From Desulfobacteraceae bacterium (lineage in GTDB: Bacteria; Desulfobacterota; Desulfobacteria; Desulfobacterales; ETH-SRB1): a stretch of DNA of 36,478 nucleotides. This document shows, in pieces, positions 15,680-24,224 of this stretch (positions are counted from its first letter, which is position 1; each line of letters opens with the position of its first letter). Where the stretch lies: contig JAUVHU010000018.1 of assembly GCA_030593145.1 (NCBI GenBank), positions 1 through 36,478 on the forward strand. The letters are read 5' to 3'. The notes below the pieces were generated by a model. The model had not been told where the DNA came from. It was given only the letters and a program-made list of their open reading frames with translations, and did not search any database. A program made the position numbers and the translations under genes.

Positions 15680-16503
15680 TGAAACCGGTTCAATCAATAC
15701 GACTACCACGCATTGAATTCATCCTTTTTTTATCCTTGCTTGTGGCGTATGGTCTTGCCACGTTTGAGCGCAATTTCGTCTGGAAGAACGGACTGACGTT
15801 GTGGTCCGATGTGGTCAAGAAATCTTTAGAAAAAGCCAAGCCCCATTATAATCTGGGGCGTTCTTATAAAGATAATAGAGACTATGATCGGGCTATTGCG
15901 GAATATAAGACAGCGATAAGTCTATCTCCGAATTTTGTGGACGCGCATAACAGCCTTGGAGTTGCCTATTACAACAAGGGATTGCATGTAAAGGCGATAC
16001 AGAAATATAAGGACGCTCTTAAAATAAACAAGAACTGTTTCAGAGCTTACTATAACCTTGGTATTATATATCTAAGGCAGGGTTTGATTGACAAGGCTAT
16101 TTCAGAAAATCGAAAGGCTCTCAAGCTCAGGCCTTCCTATGCGGAAGCCAGATTTAATCTTGCAACCGCATTCGGGAGGAAGGGGCTGACAGGCCAAGCA
16201 ATTGCCGAATATCAAAAAACGCTTGAGTTCTCTCCTGACAATGCGGATATTTACTACAATCTCGGTATAGCGTTCAGGGAAAAGAAGATATATGGTCAAG
16301 CCGTGAGAATGTTAGAAAAAGCGCTACAACTAAAACCCAAAGATGTAGAAGCCCATCTTGAATTGGCGAATCTGTATTTGCATAAGATGAAGGATCACAA
16401 GAAAGCCCTTTTTCATTATCGAAGAGTATTGACAATGAACCCCGCTCATCAGGACAATCAAAAGATAAGAAAGACCATCACAATGTTAGCCATATCTCAA
16501 TAG
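15679..16503 (+). CDS. Membrane-anchored TPR protein (TMTC-like C-terminal half)
   Basis: This 274-residue protein has one N-terminal hydrophobic helix (about residues 11-27), then FERNFVWKNGLTLWSDVVKK, the conserved loop that in TMTC-like proteins joins the last helix to the TPR region, and about six TPR units (residues 52-260, with repeated YNLG and A-x-x-x-P pattern). It overlaps the preceding membrane protein gene by one base and is probably translated with it. It could supply the TPR module to that protein or to the TPR-less one at 6528. It is the only one of the four such genes on the + strand. Confidence 0.7.
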   Translation: MKPVQSIRLPRIEFILFLSLLVAYGLATFERNFVWKNGLTLWSDVVKKSLEKAKPHYNLGRSYKDNRDYDRAIAEYKTAISLSPNFVDAHNSLGVAYYNKGLHVKAIQKYKDALKINKNCFRAYYNLGIIYLRQGLIDKAISENRKALKLRPSYAEARFNLATAFGRKGLTGQAIAEYQKTLEFSPDNADIYYNLGIAFREKKIYGQAVRMLEKALQLKPKDVEAHLELANLYLHKMKDHKKALFHYRRVLTMNPAHQDNQKIRKTITMLAISQ

Positions 16504-16518
16504 TCACGCTGTGCTCTA

Positions 16519-16977
16519 CTATCCTTGTTTATGCCTTTTTCTCAAGGCTTTCCCGAGTCCTATCTCTTTGTTAGCCAGTTCGTGCAGCCCCTTTTTCCAA
16601 TAGGCAATTCCCAGGTTAACGTGCCACATGCCATTGAGTGGCTTGGTCCTTATTGCCAGCTTGAACTCCTCTATCGCTTGATCTATCTGACCCCTTGCCA
16701 GAAAACAAAGTCCGAGATTGTTGTGGCCGATTCCATACTCGGGCCACAGAAAAAGACTTTGCTGAAAAAAGGGGATTGCCTTATCAGGTTTCTGCCTTTT
16801 ATAGTAATACATGCCGATTGCGTTATGCGTCCTTGCTTTATTCGGGGATTTTTCGACCACATCTTCCCATAATGTAAGATCATCTTGCCAGATAAAATTA
16901 CGCTGAAAAGCAGCAAGACCGCATACCACCACCAGGCCTGCTATAACCAGAAATTCAATATATAGATTTAGTCTCAT
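16519..16977 (-). CDS. Short membrane-anchored TPR protein (TMTC-like C-terminal half)
   Basis: This 152-residue protein opens with MRLNLYIEFLVIAGLVV, a membrane helix, then AAFQRNFIWQDDLTLWEDVV and KSPNKAR, and has about two and a half TPR units. Its first 29 bases are the same as those of the gene at 18064-18720, so the two are recent duplicates at least at the 5' end. It is convergent with the TPR gene ending at 16503, with only 15 bases between the stops. Compared with its paralogues it has fewer repeats, so repeat loss is likely. Confidence 0.66.
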   Translation of the reverse strand: MRLNLYIEFLVIAGLVVVCGLAAFQRNFIWQDDLTLWEDVVEKSPNKARTHNAIGMYYYKRQKPDKAIPFFQQSLFLWPEYGIGHNNLGLCFLARGQIDQAIEEFKLAIRTKPLNGMWHVNLGIAYWKKGLHELANKEIGLGKALRKRHKQG

Positions 16978-16999
16978 CCCAGTTTTTTTCTTTCAACTC

Positions 17000-17950
17000 T
17001 CAGCTCCCTGCTCTCAGCTTACGGAGCCTCTCCCCGGCTTGAACATTCCGGGGATCAACTTTGAGAACCTTTTCGTACGTCCGAACAGCCTTAACTCTCA
17101 GCTCTTTGCCCTCAGCTCTTTGCTCTTTCTTCTTTGCCAACTGTTCGTATGCCAACGCCAGGTTAAACATGGTTGTCGGATCACGAGGATTAATATCCAA
17201 AGACATGTGCAACTGTTGAATTGACTGGTCCAGTAATCCCATTTTGCCGTATATGATGCCTATATTGGACAAAGCCTCAGGATATTCAGGTTTAATATCG
17301 ATAGCCTTTTGGTATTGGATAATGGCCTTTTTTAATTGTCTCGTTTCGTCATAAGCAATACCGAGATTATAATGAACCGAGGCATTGTCAGGGTCAATCT
17401 GCAAGATTGCTATATACTCTTTCACACCCAAGTTTATGAGTCTTTTATTCAAGTATGCATTCCCAATGGCTTTTCGAGCATTAATGTAAAGCGGATTTAT
17501 CTTTATTGCCTGCTTGTACATACTAACCGCCATATCTACAAACCCCTTCTTATTATATATCTTTCCCAAGCCGGTATATGCCTTGTAATCATAGGGGTCG
17601 ATTTCCAGTGCTTTTTTGTACTTGGCTATGGCCAATTCATTTTGTCCCATCTTTTCATGGACACGGCCAATGTTCACATGGGTCTTGGACGAGGCAGGCA
17701 TAACCCTCAGCGCCTCCCCATATTCCTCCAGTGCAAGATCGTATTGTTCTGCCCGAGAATAGACCAATCCCAGGTTGTGGCGAGGTCTGTACTTGTCAGG
17801 AGATTTTATGACCGCATCCGACCAGAAGCTAAAATCATCTTTCCAGGCAAAATTTCGCTGATGGGTAATGAAGCCGAAAATTATTACCAAGCTTGCAACT
17901 ACAAGTAATTCAACATGTAACTTCAATTTCGTTGCTTTCATATATTGCAT
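17000..17950 (-). CDS. Membrane-anchored TPR protein with about seven TPRs (TMTC-like C-terminal half)
   Basis: This 316-residue protein has a membrane helix (about residues 11-29), then THQRNFAWKDDFSFWSDAV and KSPDKYRPRHNLG, then about seven TPR units to residue 310. The alignment with its neighbours starts at residue 5, so M4 (17941) is an alternative start; no ribosome-binding site decides between them. The gene ends 22 bases before the next TPR gene on the same strand (start 16977), consistent with a shared transcript. The TPR region would face the periplasm if it follows TMTC topology (inferred). Confidence 0.68.
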   Translation of the reverse strand: MQYMKATKLKLHVELLVVASLVIIFGFITHQRNFAWKDDFSFWSDAVIKSPDKYRPRHNLGLVYSRAEQYDLALEEYGEALRVMPASSKTHVNIGRVHEKMGQNELAIAKYKKALEIDPYDYKAYTGLGKIYNKKGFVDMAVSMYKQAIKINPLYINARKAIGNAYLNKRLINLGVKEYIAILQIDPDNASVHYNLGIAYDETRQLKKAIIQYQKAIDIKPEYPEALSNIGIIYGKMGLLDQSIQQLHMSLDINPRDPTTMFNLALAYEQLAKKKEQRAEGKELRVKAVRTYEKVLKVDPRNVQAGERLRKLRAGS

Positions 17951-18063
17951 TTGTTCGATTGGTTTAAAACCAATTGAACCGCTCTCTCCTCTTCGCTTTC
18001 CCCTCTCTGCTCTACGGATGAGCAGGAACTGATCCTTTTTCTCCCTTTATCCCCCATCTTTTT

Positions 18064-18720
18064 TTATTGTTGGCCTGAATTAAGCCTCCTGGCGATCCTC
18101 ATCTCTTTGAAAGCCATATCATATTTTCCTTTTGACCCATATGCAACTCCAAGGTTGTAATGAGCATCTGCATGATTGGAATTAATTTTTATGGCATGTT
18201 GAAACTGGGAAATGGCTTTGTCTATCCTTCCTTTGTCAAAATAGCAAACACCCAGATTGTTATGAGCATCGACAAAGTATGGATTTACCTCTAATGCTTG
18301 TTTGTATTGCACAATGGCCATGCCCTTTTGTCCCTGCCTGGAATAGGCCAATCCCAGGTTAGAGTGGGCACAGGCGAGATTCGGATTAATCCTGATGGCG
18401 TGTTTAAATTCAAGGGCTGCCTTATCTGCCCATTTCTTGTCAAGATAGCAAAGCCCCAGGTTGTTATGAGGCTCGGCTATATTAGGGTTCAACGCAATAC
18501 TTTTTTTGGCAAGGAGAATAGCCTGATCAATTAAGCCTCTTTTTTCACAGATATTGGCAAGATTATTATAGGGTCTGGCCTTATTAGGAGACTTTATAAC
18601 TACATCTTGCCATAGAGAAAAATCGGTTCTCCACACAAGATTCCGCTGATATGCGGCAGTACCTGATGCCAAAACAATGCTCACAACCATCAGAAATTCA
18701 ATATATAGATTTAGTCTCAT
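18064..18720 (-). CDS. Membrane-anchored TPR protein (TMTC-like C-terminal half)
   Basis: This 218-residue protein opens with MRLNLYIEFLMVVSIVL and then AAYQRNLVWRTDFSLWQDVV and KSPNKARPYNNL, followed by about four and a half TPR units with a strong YNNLG consensus. It is first in a three-gene minus-strand row (18064, 17000, 16519). A promoter cassette with TTGACA and TAAGAT 17 bases apart lies at 18772-18800, directly upstream and in the right direction, so the row is probably expressed from there. Presumed function as TPR partner of a GT-C membrane protein is inferred. Confidence 0.68.
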   Translation of the reverse strand: MRLNLYIEFLMVVSIVLASGTAAYQRNLVWRTDFSLWQDVVIKSPNKARPYNNLANICEKRGLIDQAILLAKKSIALNPNIAEPHNNLGLCYLDKKWADKAALEFKHAIRINPNLACAHSNLGLAYSRQGQKGMAIVQYKQALEVNPYFVDAHNNLGVCYFDKGRIDKAISQFQHAIKINSNHADAHYNLGVAYGSKGKYDMAFKEMRIARRLNSGQQ

Positions 18721-18755
18721 TTCCGCTATTTTCTCTCCGCTCTTAAAGGATTAGA

Positions 18756-18820
18756 AAAACAACAGGGTCACATCTTAAATATTAACTATTGGCTTGTCAA
18801 ACTATCTTTTTTTAAAAAAG
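18756..18820 (-). promoter_or_regulatory. Promoter cassette, copy 2 of 2
   Basis: On the minus strand, TTGACA (18795-18800) and TAAGAT (18772-18777) are separated by 17 bases and the whole stretch repeats 2436-2498 with only a few base changes. It points toward the TPR gene that starts at 18720. The rest of the 18721-19071 gap shows no gene; a TATAAT at 19019-19024 before the + strand gene lacks a good -35 partner. Confidence 0.55.
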
Positions 18821-19071
18821 GGATAATTCTTATATCGGTGTCATTAGCTTGAATAGTGAATAAATCCAGTTTGTTTTTGTCCAAGATGGATAAAAACTGA
18901 AGAAACATCTACGTTCGTGCAAAATGTGCGTAATTTAAATTCTTATTATCTTGCTTGCATTTTAATTCTCACCAAAAAGTTTTTTTTACAAAGCCGTCAA
19001 ACATTTTCCTTGCAATTATATAATAGTACCATATATTATCTGCACAAAACATAACGAGAGGAAAATAATAC

Positions 19072-19491
19072 ATGGGTAAGATATTTCGGGCAGGCACCCG
19101 CGAAGCGACCATCTTGTCAAAAATTGAGTCTTCAAAGGAATATGCGCGTAGAAAAGCAATAGCAGGCATAAAAGACTGTATAGAACCACTATCCAATGCC
19201 ATTGCCACAAAGCTTATCGAACACAACCTTGTGGAAACCACCAGCAAAAACACCCTGGAAGAACAAATAATGCGGTGTCTTAACGAGCTGACACGTGCTG
19301 AAGAATTTGATGTTGACTTTCAAATCGCGCCGGTTAGGCACATTGTGACCAATCCGCACATTGTGAGCATTTACACCACCTCTTTTGTTGTTGAAAAACT
19401 TCTTAACCACAAAGATATTATCGATATTTTCGGTTCTGATGAAGATATATATCTCTGTATTAACAATCAGGTTGTTAAGTTTCTCCCTTGA
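19072..19491 (+). CDS. Unrecognised 139-residue protein
   Basis: I do not recognise this family. The protein is hydrophilic with no signal peptide or membrane helix, mostly helical by composition in residues 1-80, with a mixed C-terminal half containing HIVTNPHIVSIYTTSFVVEKLL and IDIFGSDEDIYLCI, and few cysteines. A GAGGAAAA ribosome-binding site precedes the ATG by about 8 bases, and a TATAAT lies at 19019. The RNase Z-like gene starts 3 bases after its stop, so the two are one unit, which hints at a role linked to RNA processing (inferred only). Confidence 0.6.
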   Translation: MGKIFRAGTREATILSKIESSKEYARRKAIAGIKDCIEPLSNAIATKLIEHNLVETTSKNTLEEQIMRCLNELTRAEEFDVDFQIAPVRHIVTNPHIVSIYTTSFVVEKLLNHKDIIDIFGSDEDIYLCINNQVVKFLP

Positions 19492-19494
19492 ATA

Positions 19495-20511
19495 ATGCGC
19501 CCCTCATTTCACCCACGACTAACCAACAGCCCTTTTGATGATCCAGGGCTGTTTATTCCATTTTTATTTGAAAATCGTGCTGTAATTTTCGACTTAGGCA
19601 ATATATCTTCACTTTCTTCCAGAGACATTCTTAAAATCAGCCATGCATTTATAACCCACACCCACATGGATCATTTCATAGGTTTTGACAACCTGTTGCG
19701 CCTGTTCCTCGGCCGTGAAAGAAACCTTTATATATACGGCCCTAAGGGCTTTTTGGAAAATGTTGAAGGAAAACTTGCAGGATATACATGGAACCTTGTA
19801 CAGAATTTTAACAACCGGTTCATCCTGCACGTTACTGAAGTTCGTCCTGAACGCCTTATTACTAAGCAGTATGTGTGTGAAAACAAATTTATCCCTGCAA
19901 AAGAAACACTTGAACAACCTTTTAACGGCATCTTATTAAATGAGCCGGCCATATCCTTTTCTTCACTTATTCTGGATCACAGCATCCCGTGCTTAGGATT
20001 TTCCCTCAAGGAAAGATTCCATGTAAATATTATAAAAGACAGGGTTGTTGAGCTTGGACTGGGAATAGGCCCCTGGCTTAGAGAGTTTAAACAGGCGTTG
20101 TTCAACCATAATGATCCTGATTCGGAATTTAAGGTAAGATGGAGGGAAGGTATCAAAACAAAGAGCTTTATCCTGGGCGATCTTGCCAGGCGAATTGCCA
20201 TTATAACTCCGGGACAGAAGATTACTTATATAGCAGATGTAGGATATAACGAATCAAATGTGAAAAAAATTGTGGGGTTTGCAAAGGATTCAGACCAGCT
20301 TTTTATTGAAGCCGCTTTTCTTGAAAAAGACACAAATATTGCAAAAAATAAATATCATCTCACCGCGAGGCAAGCTGGAAGTATTGCAGGGATGGCCGGT
20401 GTAAAACAATTTACACTTTTTCATTTTTCACCGAGGTATGCCGGACAGGAAGGGTTTTTCTATAAAGAAGCAATGGCTGCGTATAAAGAATTAAAAAGGG
20501 ATAAGAATTAA
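19495..20511 (+). CDS. RNase Z-like metallo-beta-lactamase fold hydrolase
   Basis: This 338-residue protein carries the zinc-binding motif THTHMDHFIGFDNLLR (about residues 45-60), the later aspartate in YIADVGY, and the C-terminal HLTARQAGSIAGMAGV followed by FTLFHFSPRY, which is the RNase Z signature (HLTA...HFSPRY). RNase Z removes 3' trailers from tRNA precursors. Length is near that of bacterial RNase Z (about 310), although the middle region (residues 100-190) diverges, so a related hydrolase is possible. Start ATG follows the previous stop by 3 bases with no clear ribosome-binding site, so coupling is likely. It converges with rplQ. Confidence 0.75.
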   Translation: MRPSFHPRLTNSPFDDPGLFIPFLFENRAVIFDLGNISSLSSRDILKISHAFITHTHMDHFIGFDNLLRLFLGRERNLYIYGPKGFLENVEGKLAGYTWNLVQNFNNRFILHVTEVRPERLITKQYVCENKFIPAKETLEQPFNGILLNEPAISFSSLILDHSIPCLGFSLKERFHVNIIKDRVVELGLGIGPWLREFKQALFNHNDPDSEFKVRWREGIKTKSFILGDLARRIAIITPGQKITYIADVGYNESNVKKIVGFAKDSDQLFIEAAFLEKDTNIAKNKYHLTARQAGSIAGMAGVKQFTLFHFSPRYAGQEGFFYKEAMAAYKELKRDKN

Positions 20512-20544
20512 TCCTCTAATCCTTACCCCTTAATCCTCTATTTC

Positions 20545-21129
20545 TTAATCCTCTATTTTTGTTGTAGAAGCCTTCTTTGCCTTCTTCTTTTCAGGCTTAT
20601 CCTCTTTTTTATCAACAGCCGCTTTATCTTCCGCGGCCTTTTTCTTTGCTGCAGGAGCCTTCTTTGCTTTCTTTTGTTCAGACTTATCTTCTTTTTTAGC
20701 AACTACCGCTTTATCTTCCGCAACCTTTTTCTTTGCTGCAGGAGCCTTTTTTGCTTTCTTCTTTTTACTCTTTTCAGTGGTTATAAGCTCAATCATTGAA
20801 ATCGGAGCAGAATCTCCGGGACGCCTTCCTATCTTGATAATCCTTGTATAGCCTCCGGAAACAGCTCCAAAACGCTCGGCAGCCTCATCAAACAGTTTGT
20901 ACACAACAGCTTTTTCTCTGACTATTGAAAGCGCCTGGCGCCTGGCATGCAAATCACCCCGTTTGGCCAGAGTGATCAAATGATCGGCCCAGCGCCTCAA
21001 CCCTTTCGCTTTGGTGTCTGTAGTGCGTATACGCTCGTGTTTAAACAGCGAGGTAACCATATTTCTAAACATGGCTTCCCTGTGACTGCTGGTTCTATTC
21101 AATTTTAAACCGGCTTTTTGATGTCTCAT
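20545..21129 (-). CDS. rplQ: 50S ribosomal protein L17 with Lys/Ala-rich repeat tail
   Basis: The first 116 residues are a normal L17 ([17 protein letters not shown], then [19 protein letters not shown] and [18 protein letters not shown]), which binds 23S rRNA near the exit tunnel. Residues 119-194 form an extra basic tail built from a 29-residue unit ([12 protein letters not shown] then AEDKA and KKEDK) present twice in full (124-152 and 153-181) and once in part. Tails like this occur in some L17 and histone H1-like proteins and may bind RNA or DNA. It is the last gene of the alpha operon, 8 bases after rpoA. Confidence 0.93.
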   Translation of the reverse strand: MRHQKAGLKLNRTSSHREAMFRNMVTSLFKHERIRTTDTKAKGLRRWADHLITLAKRGDLHARRQALSIVREKAVVYKLFDEAAERFGAVSGGYTRIIKIGRRPGDSAPISMIELITTEKSKKKKAKKAPAAKKKVAEDKAVVAKKEDKSEQKKAKKAPAAKKKAAEDKAAVDKKEDKPEKKKAKKASTTKIED

Positions 21130-21137
21130 AGAATCGT

Positions 21138-22157
21138 TTACTCTCCTTCTTCTACATCATCCTCAAGAGGCTTAAACCCTTCAAGCTTCATCCCAAGAGA
21201 AAGACCCATCTCATTTAATACTTCTTTTATCTCATTTAAAGACTTTCTTCCAAAATTTTTGGTTTTCAGCATCTCTGCTTCTGTCTTATTTACCAATTGA
21301 TAAATCTTGATTATATTTGCATTCTTAAGGCAATTTGCACTCCGAACAGAAAGCTCAAGCTCTTCAACACTTCTGTAAAGATTCTCGTTAAACTGGCTCT
21401 TCTGCTGTTCATCAGCTTCTTTATCCGGCTCCGGTTCAAGCTCTTCATCAAAATTTATAAAAGAATTCATCTGCTCTTTTAATATCTTGGCAGAATATGC
21501 AACAGCATCTTCCGGAAGAATAGTTCCATCGGTCCAGACCTCCAAAGTAAGCTTGTCGTAATCGGTCTTCTGACCAACACGGGCATTTCCGACCACATAA
21601 TTTACACGTTTGATCGGTGAAAAAACTGCATCTACAGGTATTGTTCCTAAAGGAGCATCTTTATCCTTATTTGATTCGGACAGTAAATACCCCTTTCCTA
21701 TCTTGACAGTCATAGTCATTTTCAGCTCAGCATCATCCGACAGCGTAACAATATGCAAATCCGGATTTAGAGATTCACATTTCCCGTCATCGCTGATTAT
21801 ATCACCAGCAGTAATTTTGGCTGGCCCTTTTGCATCAATACGCACTGTCCTCGGCTGAGTATCGAAAAGCTTAAAACGCGCCTCTTTCAGATTAAGAATA
21901 ATTTCAGAAACATCTTCAAGCACACCCTCTATAACGCTGAATTCATGCATAACGGCATCGAACTTAACTGATACTATTGCCGCCCCATACAGAGAGGAAA
22001 GTATAATACGTCTTAATGAATTGCCGATTGTTATCCCAAATCCTCTCTCAAGAGGTTCACAAACGAACTTGCCATATGAGTTCGTGCCTGTTACCTGAAC
22101 CTTTTCCGGCTTTATCATTTCCCGCCAGTTAATATACATAAGTTCATTTGATGACAT
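21138..22157 (-). CDS. rpoA: RNA polymerase alpha subunit
   Basis: This 339-residue protein has the alpha N-terminal domain ([18 protein letters not shown] and [23 protein letters not shown]) for dimerisation and assembly of beta and beta', an acidic linker ([15 protein letters not shown], near residues 237-252), and the alpha C-terminal domain ([38 protein letters not shown]) that contacts UP elements and activators. Length fits the family. A 190-base gap separates it from rpsD; it contains a weak hairpin (AGAAAGAACG with CGTCCTTTCT, 22300-22340) but no clear T-tract. Confidence 0.98.
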   Translation of the reverse strand: MSSNELMYINWREMIKPEKVQVTGTNSYGKFVCEPLERGFGITIGNSLRRIILSSLYGAAIVSVKFDAVMHEFSVIEGVLEDVSEIILNLKEARFKLFDTQPRTVRIDAKGPAKITAGDIISDDGKCESLNPDLHIVTLSDDAELKMTMTVKIGKGYLLSESNKDKDAPLGTIPVDAVFSPIKRVNYVVGNARVGQKTDYDKLTLEVWTDGTILPEDAVAYSAKILKEQMNSFINFDEELEPEPDKEADEQQKSQFNENLYRSVEELELSVRSANCLKNANIIKIYQLVNKTEAEMLKTKNFGRKSLNEIKEVLNEMGLSLGMKLEGFKPLEDDVEEGE

Positions 22158-22347
22158 TTTTTATCTCCAGATTTTATTAGGTAAAAGTCTAAGTAGAATA
22201 TATGATTATTGGAATACTGGAATTTTGAAATAATAACTATAAGTTTTACCTCGTTTAAAAGCTCCGCTATTTACGACAGGGATGAAATAAAAATTTAATC
22301 CCTTATAGAAAGAACGGGGTATAAAGACACGTCCTTTCTAACGAGGT

Positions 22348-22977
22348 TTACTTGGAATAAAGTTCAACTATAAGCTGCTCCTGAATAGGCATCGTAATAT
22401 CTTCTCGAACCGGAAAGCTTTTTACTATTCCTTTGAACTTCTCTTTTTCCAGATCAATCCATTGCGGAACCCCTCTTCTCACAACAGCGCCCAGCGAATC
22501 ATCTATTGCCTGGATTTTACGACTTTTTTCCCTGACCTCAACAACATCGCCAACCTTTAACATATATGACGGGATATTAACCTTCTTCCCATTTACAAGG
22601 AAATGATTGTGTTTTACAAGCTGACGTCCCTGTGAACGTGAATTAACGAAACCAAGACGATAAACAACATTATCGAGCCGTCGTTCAAGCAATACAAGAA
22701 GGTTTGTTCCTGTTATCCCTTTTTGATGTTCCGCCCTTTCAAAAAACAGATAAAACTGTTTTTCAGAAAGACCGTACATACGTTTAACCCTTTGTTTTTC
22801 ACGAAGCTGAATACCGTAATCAGAACTTTTTCTTCCGCGACGCTGACCATGCTGGCCAGGCGGATAACCGCGTCGATCAAAAGCACACTTATCAGAATAA
22901 CAACGGTCTCCCTTAAGAAACAATTTTAAATTTTCACGCCGGCATAACCGACAAACAGAACCTGTGTATCGTGACAA
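22348..22977 (-). CDS. rpsD: 30S ribosomal protein S4, zinc-finger type
   Basis: S4 binds the 5' domain of 16S rRNA and nucleates 30S assembly. The start is best placed at TTG 22975-22977 ([18 protein letters not shown]), 209 residues, because a strong AAGGAGG lies just before it and the longer frame runs into rpsK. Cysteines at 9, 12, 26 and 31 form the zinc-binding (C+) version of S4. The S4 RNA-binding domain ([14 protein letters not shown] then [21 protein letters not shown]) is intact. It starts 13 bases after rpsK. Confidence 0.97.
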   Translation of the reverse strand: MSRYTGSVCRLCRRENLKLFLKGDRCYSDKCAFDRRGYPPGQHGQRRGRKSSDYGIQLREKQRVKRMYGLSEKQFYLFFERAEHQKGITGTNLLVLLERRLDNVVYRLGFVNSRSQGRQLVKHNHFLVNGKKVNIPSYMLKVGDVVEVREKSRKIQAIDDSLGAVVRRGVPQWIDLEKEKFKGIVKSFPVREDITMPIQEQLIVELYSK

Positions 22978-22990
22978 TTTTCCTCCTTTT

Positions 22991-23377
22991 CTATACCCTG
23001 CGTCTTTTTGGCGGCCGGCATCCATTATGCGGAATTGGAGTTACATCCTTAATCACCATAATGTTGAAACCTGCGGCCTGCAACGAGCGGAGCGCCGACT
23101 CTCTGCCGGCTCCGGGCCCCTTAACATACACTTCGACATTTTTCATACCGTGTGTCATTGCCTTTTTTGCGGCATCTTCTGCTGCAATTTGAGCAGCAAA
23201 GGGAGTGCTCTTCCTGGAACCTTTAAATCCCTGAACACCGGAACTTGACCATGCAATAACATTGCCTGCCTGATCAGTTATAGTAATTATTGTATTGTTA
23301 AAAGTAGATTGGATATGTACTACTCCGTTTGGTATATTCTTTTTTTCTCTCTTTTTGGTACGAGTTTTCTTTGCCAT
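22991..23377 (-). CDS. rpsK: 30S ribosomal protein S11
   Basis: S11 sits on the 30S platform, contacts the mRNA exit region and pairs with S7 and S18. The 128-residue protein shows the expected [40 protein letters not shown] and the basic end [13 protein letters not shown]. It follows rpsM by 64 bases and precedes rpsD by 13. Length and motifs are ordinary, and nothing odd is seen. Confidence 0.97.
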   Translation of the reverse strand: MAKKTRTKKREKKNIPNGVVHIQSTFNNTIITITDQAGNVIAWSSSGVQGFKGSRKSTPFAAQIAAEDAAKKAMTHGMKNVEVYVKGPGAGRESALRSLQAAGFNIMVIKDVTPIPHNGCRPPKRRRV

Positions 23378-23441
23378 GAATAAAATTCCTATCTCCTGTG
23401 ATATTGCAATAAATACTTACAGCTAATGGATTAGTTACTAA

Positions 23442-23825
23442 TTATTTCTTTGGAACTCCACCTCTCTTCTTAACCGCGGATCTTCTTGGTCCTTTTCGTG
23501 TACGTGCGTTTGTGCTTGTTCTCTGCCCTCGCACCGGAAGCGATTTTCGATGACGAAGGCCCCGATATGCTCCAAGATCCATCAATCTCTTAATGTTCAT
23601 TGAAACTACTGTGCGAAGTTCTCCTTCAACTTTGAGTTCGCTGTCAATAATTTTGCGGATGTTGTTTATCTCTGACTCTGTCAGCACATCTGTTTTGGTG
23701 CTGGGATCAATGTTGAGCTTTGAGAGTATCCGATTTGATGTGGTTTTGCCAATACCATAAATATATGTCAACCCAATCTCAACCCGCTTATTTTTAGGCA
23801 AATCTACGCCTGCAATTCGTGCCAA
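23442..23825 (-). CDS. rpsM: 30S ribosomal protein S13
   Basis: S13 sits in the head of the 30S subunit, bridging to L5 and 23S rRNA and contacting P-site tRNA through its tail. The 127-residue protein reads [21 protein letters not shown], has the helix-hairpin-helix like [11 protein letters not shown] and the basic tail [15 protein letters not shown]. It is separated by 13 bases from rpmJ, the normal alpha-operon order. Confidence 0.97.
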   Translation of the reverse strand: MARIAGVDLPKNKRVEIGLTYIYGIGKTTSNRILSKLNIDPSTKTDVLTESEINNIRKIIDSELKVEGELRTVVSMNIKRLMDLGAYRGLRHRKSLPVRGQRTSTNARTRKGPRRSAVKKRGGVPKK

Positions 23826-23838
23826 AGCAAATCCTCCT

Positions 23839-23952
23839 CTATCCTTGCCTCTGTTTATGCCGCTTGTTTTCGCAAATAACTCTTACGACCCGTTTTCTAC
23901 GTATTATTTTACACTTGTTGCACATTTTTTTTACAGATGCCCTGACTTTCAT
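23839..23952 (-). CDS. rpmJ: 50S ribosomal protein L36
   Basis: This 37-residue gene is short but clear on the minus strand: [21 protein letters not shown], then [16 protein letters not shown] and a TAG stop. Cysteines C11, C14 and C27 with H32 form the zinc-ribbon of the standard (C+) L36. L36 binds 23S rRNA in the peptidyl-transferase neighbourhood and is added late in 50S assembly. It lies between infA (50 bases away) and rpsM (13 bases), the standard place. Confidence 0.96.
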   Translation of the reverse strand: MKVRASVKKMCNKCKIIRRKRVVRVICENKRHKQRQG

Positions 23953-24002
23953 AAAAAACTCCCTTATCAATTAGCAATTGTCAATTAACTGATCATTGCT
24001 TT

Positions 24003-24221
24003 CTATTTCGATCTGTACGTAATCCTACCGCGCGAAAGATCATAGGGTGACAGTTCAACCGTAACCGTGTCTCCCGGCAGGATTTTAATAAAATGCATAC
24101 GCATCTTACCGGAAATATGCGCAAGCACCTGATGTTTATTTTCCAGTTCGACTTTAAACATCGCATTGGGCAGCGTCTCAAGCACTTTCCCCTCTACTTT
24201 TATTGCCTCTTCCTTTGGCAT
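24003..24221 (-). CDS. infA: Translation initiation factor IF-1
   Basis: This 72-residue OB-fold protein binds the A site of the 30S subunit and works with IF-2 and IF-3. Typical features are [42 protein letters not shown] and [18 protein letters not shown]. It begins 3 bases after the map stop codon and is part of the same transcript. Length is exactly that expected. Confidence 0.97.
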   Translation of the reverse strand: MPKEEAIKVEGKVLETLPNAMFKVELENKHQVLAHISGKMRMHFIKILPGDTVTVELSPYDLSRGRITYRSK

Positions 24222-24224
24222 ATT

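Noticed and set aside
22300-22340. Terminator after rpsD
   Set aside because: A stem AGAAAGAACG with CGTCCTTTCT exists but has a 13-base loop and no T-run on the minus strand; rpoA and rplQ downstream have no other promoter, so read-through is more likely.
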